Positions 28,129 to 38,645 of a DNA stretch of 64,000 nt are shown in pieces. Each line of letters begins with the position of its first letter. The first letter of the stretch is position 1. The position numbers and the translations under genes are program-made. The DNA comes from Epiperipatus broadwayi (Eukaryota > Onychophora > Udeonychophora > Euonychophora > Peripatidae): NCBI GenBank assembly GCA_028023455.1, contig JAQFVV010006305.1, forward strand, positions 1,479,001-1,543,000, given 5' to 3'. The notes beneath the pieces are model-generated. The model had not been told where the DNA came from, did not search any database, and saw nothing but the letters and a program-made list of their open reading frames with translations.

Positions 28129-28309
28129 GGTTGTTTTCTATTCCCTCGTGCCAGCCGTATGATGGCATTGATGCTAATCAAAAACACATACATATTACGA
28201 TTTCGGGCCGGGCCTGTGATTCTATCTATATAAATATCAACTTTTTTAGTTTTTGTAATAGGAAATTAGAGGAACTAATAGTAAATAATATTACTACTTA
28301 AAAAAAAAA

Positions 28310-29455
28310 ATTTAGAAATTCACATTAAATTTAAAAATGATACCCAAATAATTGATGTTTTTTGTGAAGTAATTAATCATAAAATGGATTGTTTTTGTTT
28401 GTGGGTATCTGTCAAAAGTTACGGGAATCGAAAATAAGAAGCAATTATACATTTTTTTTTCAATTTCCACAAAATTGCTATGTTCACACTAAATTTACAA
28501 ATGATACCTGACTAATTGCTTTTTTTTTTTGTTTTTGGACAGTAATTAATCAGAAAGTGGAATCATTTTGTTAGTGTGTATATATAAAAAGTACCATTCT
28601 TTAAATACTACATTTCAAAATGATACCTGACTATGTTGCATTTTTTTTTTTTGGACAGTAATGAATCAGAAAATAGATTGTTTTTGTTAGTGTGTAGATA
28701 TCAAAAGCCGTAATATTATTTAAATACTAAATTGAAAAATGATACCCGTGAATAACTTTTTTTTGGGTATTGATAGTAATTAATTAGAAAGTTATTTTCT
28801 TGGTGTGTGTACATATATAAAGTTACAGTCTTTTTTTCAATCTAAAATAAGATGCAATTCTACATTATTCAATTTACCCACAACATTGTAAAAATTCACA
28901 CTATAATTTTAAAATGATACCCAACTAATTTGCTTTTTTTTTTTGGGACAGTAATTAATCAGAAAGTGGTTTCTTTTTGTTAGTGTCCATATCTAAAAAG
29001 GACCGTCATTGAAAGACAATTGAAAAATGATACCTGACTAATTTGCTTTTTTTTTTTTTTGGACAGTAATGAATCAGAAAGTGGGTTCTTTTTGTTGGTG
29101 TATCTATATAAAAAGGTATCGTTATTTAAATACTAAATGTAAAAATGATAGCCAACTAATTTGCATTTTTTTTGGACAGTAATTAATCAGAAAGTGGATT
29201 TTTTTTTTGTATATATAAAAAGTACTGTAATTCAAATATTACATTTAAAAATCAAACTCCGACTAATTTGCTTTTTTTTGATAATAATTAATCAGAAACT
29301 GAGTTGTTTTTGTTAGTGTGTAGATATAAAAACTAATCTTATTTAAATAGTAAATGTAAAAAAAATAATACCCAACAAATTTTCTTTTTTGGACAAATAA
29401 TTACTAATAATCAGACACTGGATAGTTTTTTTTTGTGTGTATATATATAAAAAGT
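28310..29455 (+). repeat. Tandem array of about ten ~105-180 bp units inside the TIR element
   Basis: A unit recurs with the order ATGATACC(C/T)..ACTAATTTGC, a T tract of 7-15, GGACAGTAATTAATCAGAAA, then GTTTTTGTTAGTGTGTATAT and AAAAGT. Copies of the GACAGTAATTAATCAG core start near 28363, 28540, 28655, 28768, 28948, 29063, 29175, 29280 and 29393. Units differ in T-tract length and by small indels. The array fills most of the transposon. Confidence 0.85.
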
Positions 29456-29774
29456 AACTCATCACGGACGAATTCGCATGAAAACGTTACTTTTCACGTG
29501 TCCGCACCCTTAAAAGCAATTTTTGAGGGTTACCCATTCGTAATGGAACCTTCAGGACATTGTTAATAAAGTTACAACGTAACAGTAGGTTAAAACACTT
29601 GAAAAAAAAAAACCTTTGTAATGAAATTTTAAATAATTATGACAGGCAAAAATCCACACACTCTCACACCAAAGTATAGAAAAAATAGACATTCTAGCAC
29701 TACGATAAAGCCAACCAACTATGGCAGGCAATAAAGGCACTTGTCTGTGCTTTTAGCATAGAAAAAAGACAGAC

Positions 29775-29905
29775 CAGCGGGGATTCTTTCTGTGTTTTAT
29801 CGTAGAAAGAAGCCTCTTAGGTTGGCTGAGGCTGCCGCGAGCACTGTTTCTGTGTTTTAGTGTAGAAAGAAGCCTCTTAGGTTGGGTGTAGGCTGCTGAA
29901 GCAGT
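29775..29905 (+). repeat. Two-copy ~65 bp direct repeat near the right end of the TIR element
   Basis: TTTCTGTGTTTTA(T/G) followed by (C/T)GTAGAAAGAAGCCTCTTAG and GTTGG occurs twice, about 65 bp apart, just before the right TIR. Subterminal repeats of this sort are often transposase binding sites; that is inference. Confidence 0.7.
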
Positions 29906-30040
29906 ATATTTCTAGGAATTGACCTAGAAATAGGGCTGTCATGTGGCTGATACCAGGGAATAGAAAACAACCCTATATTCTTTATAAATCAAACTCCCTA
30001 ATATTTCACTTCCTTGTTTTTCTAAGTGCAATCCATCTTT

Positions 30041-31361
30041 ACTATTGTAACATTTTTAATGTTTTGATAGGTCTTCAATTATGCACTAGAATGCCTGAGT
30101 TAATCAAGCTATGGAGAAGGAAAATATATTGTTTCTATTTCCAAACACATAGCTATATTTCCTGATTAACTGGCCTACTAATTATTATGACTACGCTGCC
30201 AGTGGAATCAGCTTTTTTATTTATTTTAACAAGGGCACCAGGATTCATACAAGAATCCGCTGGAATCCATCACATAGTATATCGTAAATTAAGAAGAAAA
30301 TAATTTAAAAGATCAAGTTTTGATTTCCCGTAACTTTACTTTTTCATTTTGAGAATATTTCTCCCAGGGCTTAATTAACAAATATTGGCAAAGGTAAATT
30401 ACACACAATAGATTATAAATAAACTAACCATAATAATGCACATTGAAAAATTGATAAAAGTAAAATATTTTATTCAAACATTAAAATATTTAAAAGATAA
30501 ATTACTAATAAGTTGGAAAGATTACATGCATGCTAATCCAGACATGAATCAATTAATTAAAACAGTTCACATTACACTTAGATTTTTTAGGCCATAACAA
30601 AATTCTCTCGAATAATAAAATTAATGTCTCTATCAGGATTATGTTATAAGCTTATTAGAGAATAGTTTACAAATGCTTAATTTAGTCACAATCAGGATAT
30701 GAAAAATCTTACCAGTAAGTTTTGTAGTATGCGTTTTGAATAGCTAATTGAAATTAACTAGTTTTACTCTGTCAACATTTTTGTAGGGTTTTTCTGAGTG
30801 ACCTATACGACGAAAGGTATCTGTAAACACATCGGTTCCACTTCGCATAATGATCCGCATATGAGTAATGGTAGTCTTGCATATGAGTAGTCTGGGATAG
30901 GATATTTTCTCTATCCTGGATCTAATGGATGTTGCTAGTTAAGGAAAAGACAAAGATCCAGTTTTAAGTTTTTCTGACCTTTTATATTCACCATCCATTT
31001 TTAGACTTCTCTCTGCATCTATTTTCTTTTGTCCTTTTATCAGCATACAATATAATAATCTTGTTCATTCTTTCTTAAATTTAAGTTATAAAGTCTTTTT
31101 TTTTTTAACATAATTTTGCCACCTTTAATTGGAGTTAGAAAGATTTTACTAATTGAAATCTGAGTGTCTTTTATTCCTTCCAATTTTAACTTTTATTTTT
31201 AATTTTCATTGTACGTTTTAAAAAAATGAATTACACTAATTAAAAAAAAAAAAATCTAAAATGTGTCTTTTTAAAAGGTTGTTAAATTTACTTTTTCTTT
31301 TAGCTTTTACCAAATGCCAATATATTTGTATCATATATAAATAAACGGTACACTATATAAC
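30041..31361. mobile_element. Element R' (1.30 kb), second insertion of the R family in the same LINE
   Basis: R' spans about 30052-31351, between ACTATTGTAAC on the left and ACTATATAAC on the right, an imperfect 10 bp duplication of LINE sequence. It shares with R the 5' hairpin (GTTAATCAAGCTATG.. CATAGCTA..GATTAAC) and the 3' kilobase. It ends in an imperfect palindrome, GTATC..GGTAC, where R has CCATCTACATGTAGATGG. It has the same orientation as R and no coding frame. Confidence 0.7.
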
Positions 31362-32200
31362 TTCCTCTTACCAATAAAAAAAATCTCACACATCCACAAA
31401 CATGACATCATTTCTCTCACACAATTTTTTCAATCTCTCATTTATAGAACATGCTCTATCTAACATATACCTGATGTCAAATCTTGATAATATTCCAACT
31501 ATTTCTACTCTTCCTTTAATCTTATTCAAATACCTAATCAATTCTGTGTACTCATCATTACTCTTTTCAGTGATTCTGACAAATTATTTGTCCCTACCAT
31601 AACATACACATTTCTACTTCCTTGTTTCTTTACCTTATCTGTAACATCCCTAATTCTAACTCCAGGCAGACATATTCTATTTTCCCTTCTAATTATATCT
31701 CCACATTCTTTAATTAGCAAATCTTTTATCAATACTGTCTCATAGTTTACTTTCCCTACTTCATCTGTAACATTCTCTTTCACCTTCTGGACTTCTTTAT
31801 CTATTTCTTATCATTTTTATTCAATAATTCCTTTATCTGCTCACACTTTGTCTCTAACTATTTTAATTTTGCTTCTACATCCTTTATCTCTTTCTCTATC
31901 TTACTTATTCTTTGGCTAACCATCTTCATTGCACTACCTATTTTTTCATCCACATCTTGCAATTCCACTAAAAACATAGTCTATCCTATTTTCGTCAACT
32001 ACATTTTGTTCCATTTCTCCTGATTTTCTCTTTAAGCTATCTACACATAGAAACCAACTTTTCACCTCTTTTCTACACAACCACAAATCTGTTACATTCT
32101 TCCTAGTCTTATTTAAACATTTTAAATGATAAACCTCGTATATGTTACACTACTACAGCACTTCTAATTTTTTTCTAATCATTATATATACACTGTGGGA
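31352..32200 (-). pseudogene. ORF1 remnant (PHD/coiled coil/esterase) of the split minus LINE
   Basis: On the minus strand this corresponds to residues before and through the esterase N-terminal part of ORF1 in the plus copy. The frame 31783-31538 contains NYETVLIKDLLI, then PGVRIRDVTDKVKKQG and YVMVGTNNLSE, the SGNH-hydrolase strand and oxyanion Asn region; the first Gly-Asp-Ser block has changed to KDLL, so the nucleophile Ser is lost. This copy keeps the reading frame at a site where the plus copy has lost one base (33845 region). Upstream, the PHD region is broken. Confidence 0.8.
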
Positions 32201-32737
32201 TACAAATACAATCCATATTCCTTATTTTTCCAAGTCCTCTACTCTATATTTAACTTTATGCTTTCTCTCTTACTCTTCAAACCCTTTATACAAAAGGAGA
32301 CAAACTTTACTTTCTTTCAATGGTGATCAATAAACACGTATTTTCCAGCCTTAGGCCTCAAAACATCTTTTTTTCTCAAATAAATCACTTCCTTAAATTA
32401 CAAAATTCTTTAGTAGAAAACTTACTAAATCTCAATCTTACGTCAATTTACTTATAACGCCTCCTTGCTGTAACACACACAGAACAGTAATTTTTTTCCT
32501 ATACTTTAAATGATGTAATGAAACACTTTCTACATCTTATCAAAATTATTCTTGATCTTTCCAAATCCAAGTAAATATATCTCTCTTGACCATAATTATC
32601 TCTCCAACTTCTCACAATAAGCAAACACTTTTTATAGCAGAGTAATATTCGCAGAAAAAATATATAAACTTTAGCTTATCTTGTGGAAGAAATTAGCCAC
32701 ATCAGCACATTAAGATAGTCAAAGCTCTATAGTTTAG

Positions 32738-33172
32738 CATACTCTCCATAAAGTAGTGCCATCAAATGCAAGACATAGTAATCAATAAATGCAAGAAGGT
32801 TTGTGCATAAAATCCCTATTAGTTTCCTACTCATCTAAAATTCTTTTGTAAGCATATGGTGATCATATGATATTTAATAGTTTTATACCAATCCTGTCCA
32901 TAGATTGATGGTGACTAGTTTTTAAAAACCAAAGACACCAAAATGTATAGATACTGAATTGAATTCAGATCTATATAACCAATACAAGTGAATTTGCTTG
33001 GACTGAAAACATCATCTTGGGCTCATAGACAATTGCTGGAAAGTTGCATTAGATTCTAAACTACTCTCAGGATATTGGATGAGTAAGAAGTAGATAGGGA
33101 TTTTGTGCACAAACCTTCTTGCATTCATTGTTTACTATGGCTTGCACTGAGTGGCACTACTGTATGGAGAGT
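32738..33172. repeat. 454 bp family array: short head plus full inverted unit
   Basis: Begins with a plus-oriented head (ACTCTCCATAAAGTAGTGCC to about 32835) and continues with a nearly full unit in inverse orientation, ending CTTGCACTGAGTGGCACTAC, TGTATGGAGAGT. Arms at the two ends pair over about 100 bp. The same head-plus-inverted geometry is seen at 42366-43031. It sits immediately upstream of the plus LINE. Confidence 0.82.
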
Positions 33173-33296
33173 TATAATTTGATCAAGTTTGGGAAAAAGT
33201 AAAAAAGTTTTTTTATTTTTCCGTATAAGGGTGTTTGAAGAATAGGAGAGGTATTATAAAGTCAAATATAGAATAGGTGACTTGAAAAATAAGAAT

Positions 33297-34278
33297 ATGG
33301 ATTGCATTTGTATGGCACAATGTATATACGATCGGCAGAAAGGAAGTAGACAAGCACTAGTAGAGTGTACAGTGTGTGCTGAGGTGTATCATTTGAAATG
33401 TTTGAATAAGAATAGGAAGGATGTAACAGGTTTCTGGATATGTAGTCAGTGTGTAAATGTGATTAAAGAGGTGAGAAAGTGGTTTCTAAGTGTAGGTAGT
33501 TTAGAGAGAAAGTCAGAGGTGAGGGAGCAAAATGTAGTTAAGGAACACAGGACAGAGTATGGTTTTAATGGAGTGTCAGGAAATATGGGTGGAGGAAGTA
33601 GTAATGCAATGGAGATGATTAGCCAGAGAATAAGTAAGATAGAGGAAGAAATGAAGGATGTAGAAGTAAAATTAAAATTGTTAGAGATGAAGTGTGAGGA
33701 GATAGATGAATCATTGAGTAGAAATGATAAGGAAGAAATGTATAAGGAGATCCAGAAGGTGATAGAAAAGGTTACAGATGGAGTAGAGAAAATTGACTAT
33801 GAGACAGTATTGATAGGAGATTCACTAATAAGAGAATGTAGGATATAATTGCAAGGGAAAATAGAAGCAGGTATGTTTGCCTGGAGCAAAAATTAGGGAT
33901 GTGACAGATAAAGTAAGAAAGCAAGGTAGTAGAGATGTATATGTGATGGTAGGGACTAATAATTTGTTAGAGCCATCAGAGAGAGTAATGGACGAGTATG
34001 TAGAATTGATTAGGAATTTGAGGGAGATTAAAGGAAGAGTAGGAGTAGTGGGAGTATTACCAAGATTTGATAAGAGGCATTTGTTAGATAGGGCATGTTC
34101 TATAAATGAGATAGTGAAAAAATTGTGTGAGAGAAATAATGTTGTGTTTGTGGATGTATGGGATTGGTTTATTGGAAAGAGGGAGTTATATAGTAAAGAT
34201 GGATTGCACTTAGGAAAACAAGGAAGTGAAGTTTTAGGGAGTCTGATATTTAAAGAATATAATTCGGGAAACTTTTAA
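33297..34278 (+). pseudogene. LINE ORF1: PHD finger, coiled coil, SGNH esterase (one frameshift)
   Basis: The first ATG is 33297. Residues about 3-55 form a C4HC3 PHD-type finger: CIC, CTVCAEVYHLKC, WICSQC. A charged helical region (ISQRISKIEEEMKDVE to IEKVTDG) looks like a coiled coil. The esterase starts YETVLIGDSLIRE (block I, GDS nucleophile), continues after a break with PGAKIRDVTDKV, YVMVGTNNL (block III, GTNN) and ends with KDGLHLGKQGSEVL (block V, DGLH). The frame breaks at about 33845, where the minus copy has one more base, so a one-base deletion is likely. In CR1-type LINEs this protein binds RNA or lipid; its activity is not established here. Confidence 0.87.
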
Positions 34279-34509
34279 AGGGGGTGGGCTTTTAAATTGT
34301 AATATTTTCAAAAAGAAGAAGAATGGAGAGGATATAAGAAATAAGCAAAAGATGGTTGATTTAGATATGTGTAGATGTGGAGAGGGAATGGGTTTGTAAG
34401 ATTAATGGTAAGAAAGTTTGTTATAAATGTAATGGGGAAGAAGGAATCAAAAGAATTTATAAAAGAATAGTTAGGAAAGAAGAAATTGTTAAAATTGGGT
34501 TTTTTGAAT

Positions 34510-37500
34510 ATGCAAGGTGGTAGGAGACCAGAGAAGTGCCTGGAATTAAATAAAGCAATTGAAAATGAAGAGCTTGAGGTATTAGCAGTAGTGGAAACTC
34601 ATCTAAGAGAAGAAGAACCTATTTTGGAAGAGATGGTATGGCAGGGTATAAACAGAAAAGAAAAAAGGGGTGGTGGTATAGGTGTTATATCAAAAAAATA
34701 TTTAAATATTGTTAAATGTCAAGAGCATTTGTGGTTTGAAATAAGGTTGGGTAGACAAGAATGGATGGTGGCTGTAGTGTATATCGCCACTGGAGATAGT
34801 CAAACTGTAATGGAATGGAACAATAGTATATATGAATGCCTAGTTAAGGATATACAGAGTTTTAAAGAAAAGGGGAAGAGAATAATGGTTATAGGGGATA
34901 TGAATGGACATATTGAAGAAATTGATGATGTAGATAATAAGAATGATCAGTTTTTGAAGGAATTTTGTCAAAGAGTAAATTTGAGCATTGGGAATTTATC
35001 AAATGTGTATGAGGGACAATACACATGGTCTAGGAATAATGTATTTCACACAATAAATTATGTATTGGTAGAGAAAGAGGGAATCAATAAAATACGGAAA
35101 ATTAAGGTGTTTGATAATGAAGAGAGAATATGTAATAGTGATCATAATTTTATTGTAATAGAAATGGTTAGTAATGTGATGGAGGATAGAAATAAAGGTA
35201 GAAATAATAGTGAAAGATGTAAGAATAAGTTGGAAGAGTATAAAATAAAAGTTGAAGAAACCATGGAGCAGTTGGTTGGGGATGACTATAAGGACTGGTG
35301 TGGTGAAATAGAAAAAGTGGCAAATAGGGTTTTAGTTGAGAATATGCAGAAGAATAAAAGTAATAAAAAATGAGAGTTAGTAAAAGTGTAAAAGAGGGGA
35401 AAGAAGCATCCAGAGAATATAAGTGTGCTATTATGAAGAAAGAAAGTGAAAATGATATTAATGCTAAATGGGGAAAGTACTTAGAAAAGAAGAAGTTGGC
35501 TAAAATGGATAATTATAGAGAGAGGATGAAGTTAAATAGTAAATTGTTGGAGGATATTAATAAAAGTGGAAAAATGTTAGTAAAAAAATTTGGAATTACA
35601 TTAAAAGGAGAAATGTAGGGGAAAGAGAGATAGTATTAATAGATGACGAGGGAATAGAATGCAGCTCTAGAGAGAATCTTAAATAGATATGTAATGGATA
35701 TAGAAAAGATGTTAGATGTGAAGGAATTAGTGATAGAAAACATGAAAGCAGTTAGTAATGGGAATATTAGGTTCATAAAAAAATGAGCTGAATGAGGCAG
35801 GGAAGAGATTGAAAAGTGGAAAGGCGAGAGGTTTAGATGGATGGGCAGCAGAGATGGAAATGAATTTAGGGCATAGAGCAAAAGCAAAGTTATTATCATG
35901 TTTTAATAAGATGGCACAGAAGAGTTTTTCCGGGTAGTTGGAGTAATACAAGAATAAGATTATTATTTAAAGGAAAGGGTAAAGATCATAGAACATTAAA
36001 TAATTATAGACCGATAGTGGTAACATCAGTTTTATATAAAGTTTTCTCATATATGGTAGCTGGAAAACTAGTAAAATGGATGGAAGAGAATAATGTAGTG
36101 GGGGAAAATCAAAGAGGTTTTAGGTCAGATAGGCGTGTAGGAGATAGTTTGTTTGTAGTTACACAACTTATGGAGATGAGTAGGAATTCAGGTAGATCAT
36201 TATATATGAGTTCTATAGATATAGAGAAAGCATATGATAGAGTAAATAGAAATAGATTATGGGTAAGATTAGCCAATTTGGGAATGGATGAAGCTTTAGT
36301 AAATATTATTAAGAAATTATATTAAAATAATTATTATACTTACCAATTAGGGGATATAGAATCAGTTAAAGTTAAAAATGGGGTGGGATTAAGGCAAGGA
36401 TGCCCTAGGTCACCTATTTTTTTTTTTTTTTGAGTGAAATGGAGAAAGCAATAGAAAGACTAGGAAGAGGGGTAGAAATACCGTTAATAGGTGGCAAGGG
36501 AGTATATACTTTGTCGGGTCTTTTTTTTGCAGATGATATCTTTTTGTGTGCAGAAAGAAGAGAAGATATGGATATTATGTTGAGGACATGTGCAAGGGTG
36601 GGTAAAGAGATGGGGATTAAATTTAGTGAAGAAAAATCAAATATAATGATGGTTAATACTGGGGAAAAAGATGTAGAATTTTTATTGGGGGATATAAAGT
36701 TAAGTGTGCTGGATAAATATAGGTATTTGGGAATCATCTTATGTAATCAGGAAAATTGCTTGGATGAATGGGAGAAAAAATTGGTAAATGAAGAAAAGAA
36801 AAGAAAGGGTTTGGTAAAGAAACTAACAGTATTTTCATATAATAAATATGATGTAGCTAGAATTGTATGGAAGGGAGTTGCAGTAGCAGGGTTAACATAT
36901 GGTAATGATGCATTATGTGTTAGTAAAAGGGTTTTAGATTATTTAGAGAAAGTACAAAGGGAAGTAGAAAGACATGCATTAGATGCAGAGATGTGGACAG
37001 CAAAGGAGGCAATTCAAGGAGAAATGGGATGGTCAAGTTTTTATATGAGAGATGCAAATGTAAAATGAAAATGTTTGGTAGGTTGCAGTTTATGGATAGT
37101 AAAAGAATAGCCAAAATAGTGTTTAATTGGGTTATGAGTAAAGGGCAGGTAATAAGATGGGTGAGAAAGGTAATGCGGTATGCAAAAGATTTGGATAAAG
37201 AATTTATATCGGTATACTTGTATAAAAGGTGGGATGATTGTGTTAGGAGGATTGTTGAGTGTTATAGTGGTAAGGAATGGGAAAAAAGAATAGAAGCATT
37301 AATAAAAAATAGGGAGTTGGATAACTAGTATGGAGGGTAAGAAGAGTTTAAATATATATAGAAGTAAACGGAATATTGGATGCGAGTTAATTTATGATAA
37401 CAGTAAGGAAAGTAGTTTATTGTTTAAGGCTCGAACGGGATCTTTAGCAACAAGAGAATATACATGTAAATGGAAAACTATGGGGGATTTAGGGTGCAAA

Positions 37501-37776
37501 TTGTGTAAGGAAGGTATAGAAAATATTAGGCATCTGTTGGTTGAATGTAAATGCTTGAAAGCAGAAAGGGTACAGATAATGAAGCTATGGGAGAATAGGT
37601 ATGAACAAAGTGACTATACAGAAAGGGAGTTATTAGTTTTTATGCTGGGTTTGCGAAAAGATAAGGGGGATTTAGATATAAAGGCCATAGAGTTGACAAA
37701 GGTTATGTTGTGGAAATGGGAAGACTTAGAGTGGGGAATTGAAAATAAAGTGGCTAACAGGTTTATCTGGGCATAG
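34510..37776 (+). pseudogene. LINE ORF2: APE endonuclease and reverse transcriptase (multiply broken)
   Basis: The endonuclease (to about 35160) shows LGFLNMQGG, VVETHL (catalytic Glu), GGGIGVIS, VIGDMNGHI and SDHNFIVIE (catalytic Asp-His). The RT shows NYRPIVVTSVLYKVFSYMVA, RGFRSDRRVGDSLFVVTQ, SSIDIEKAYDRVN, GLRQGCPRSPIF and FADD (about 36526-36537). The C-terminus (37330-37776) has CKLCKEGIENIRHLLVEC, the usual CxxC..H..C of this LINE group. Frame changes or stops occur at about 35373, 35619-36016, 36323, 36425, 37068 and 37328. The frame pieces follow one another in order, so this was one protein. Confidence 0.88.
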
Positions 37777-37929
37777 TTGCTGAGATATTCTTGACTTCGT
37801 TTAAGGAGAAGCCAAAGACATCACATCACATACCGTTTTAATTTTTACTTTAGCAAATTTTTCTTTCTGAAACTCTTCTTTGTCTTGTTTAATTGCAGCT
37901 TTTCATTAACATTTTTCAGAAGATTTTTA

Positions 37930-38645
37930 TAATAGAAATTGGGAACTACCTTTTCTATAGAAAGCATGATTAAGTTCACAGTCAAATATATTTTAAGAAA
38001 GTCCTATTTTTTATGCATTTTGATACTCATTTCAAGGAAGAAATAATTTTACAATAGCAGGTTCTTTGAAAAGTTGAAGAAAATATTAATTATTCTTGTG
38101 ATCTTGATATTTTTAGAATTTTGTGGAGCATTCTTAAATGAAATATTTCTAATAGCAGTCAAATCTCACATTCTTACAATAAATTGATTAAAATGGCAAC
38201 CATATATATATAATCAATTTAATCACAGTAATTATATCACCAAAAGAACTTGTTAAAAACAATAGCACATGATGTCTGTATTGTGTTTAATATTTAAGTT
38301 CACTTTTTTACTTAAAAAAAACTACCAAGATGTTTAAATTTGCTCACACTCTTAAGTTGATAGCTATCAAGTGAAAAGTTGCTAAGATTTTTCTTTCATC
38401 ACTGGCTTATAAAGGACTTGAGTTTTTGAATATTAATTATTAAACTAAAATCTCCTTGCATTTAAAACATTAAATACATTCTGTAATTTATTTTTTGAAT
38501 TTGCAAGAATAATGTAATTATCAGCACACTGCAAACCTATTAGGTAAAATAATGTTCTTGTTTTTAATTTTGATCTACTGAAATTAAAAATTCCACTATG
38601 AAATTGATACCAGCTTCTATATACAGTTTCAAAGGTTATTGTCAT
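37930..38645 (-). mobile_element. Decayed LINE RT fragment (different family)
   Basis: On the minus strand 38645-38445 reads GLQCADNYIILANSKNKLQN and VFNVLNARRF, the RT catalytic region with YADD worn to CADN. Further down the same strand come pieces like VSKFKHLGSFF and EIFHLRMLHKILKI, resembling the RT C-terminal part (YLGS; FHMR.LR.ILGI) of RTE/jockey-type LINEs. It lies immediately downstream of the plus LINE. Heavily mutated. Confidence 0.6.

Larger units (their letters stand above)
28121..29980. mobile_element. TIR DNA transposon (1.84 kb) with perfect 8 bp TSD
   Basis: The element runs 28129-29972. It begins GGTTGTTTTCTATTCCCT and its reverse-complemented end begins the same 18 bases; similarity continues for about 10 more (CGTGCCAGCC versus GGTATCAGCC). 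CTATATTC flanks both sides (28121-28128 and 29973-29980), a perfect 8 bp target duplication, and the LINE resumes exactly beyond it. An 8 bp duplication with ends starting GG is compatible with Merlin, P or hAT relatives; I cannot choose. No transposase is present. The interior is tandem repeats. Confidence 0.88.
19265..32320 (-). mobile_element. One minus-strand LINE (PHD/esterase family) split by five insertions
   Basis: Six pieces are collinear with the plus copy at 33180-37841: 5' end and most of ORF1 (32320-31352), ORF1 end (30051-29973), spacer and endonuclease (28128-27324), endonuclease end and RT (24060-22041), RT C-terminal part (20031-about 19803), and 3' part (about 19650-19265). 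Each gap is exactly an inserted element flanked by a duplicated LINE sequence. Both copies end ...ATACCGTTTTAA. The whole lies antisense in COLGALT intron 1. All reading frames are broken; the RT FADD box has become FAYD. Confidence 0.85.
33180..37841 (+). mobile_element. Near full-length LINE with PHD finger and SGNH esterase in ORF1
   Basis: A non-LTR retrotransposon of about 4.66 kb: a 5' leader of about 115 bp, ORF1 33297-34278, ORF2 from 34510 to 37776 with an APE endonuclease, RT and a terminal CxxC..H..C motif, and a short 3' UTR ending ATACCGTTTTAA like the minus copy. PHD and esterase domains in ORF1 are known from CR1-group LINEs; the exact clade here is not assigned. The coding strand is strikingly poor in C and rich in A+G. 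Several frameshifts and stops make it inactive. The 5' end directly follows a 454 bp family array, and no target duplication is seen. Confidence 0.88.

Noticed and set aside
28121-29980. Assignment of the TIR element to Merlin
   Set aside because: The 8 bp duplication and GG start are compatible, but without transposase or a known consensus the superfamily is not supported.
35636-35951. Minus-strand frames opposite the plus LINE, and other antisense frames at 36414-36737 and 36920-37114
   Set aside because: Shadows of the purine-rich LINE coding strand, which leaves few stops in antisense.
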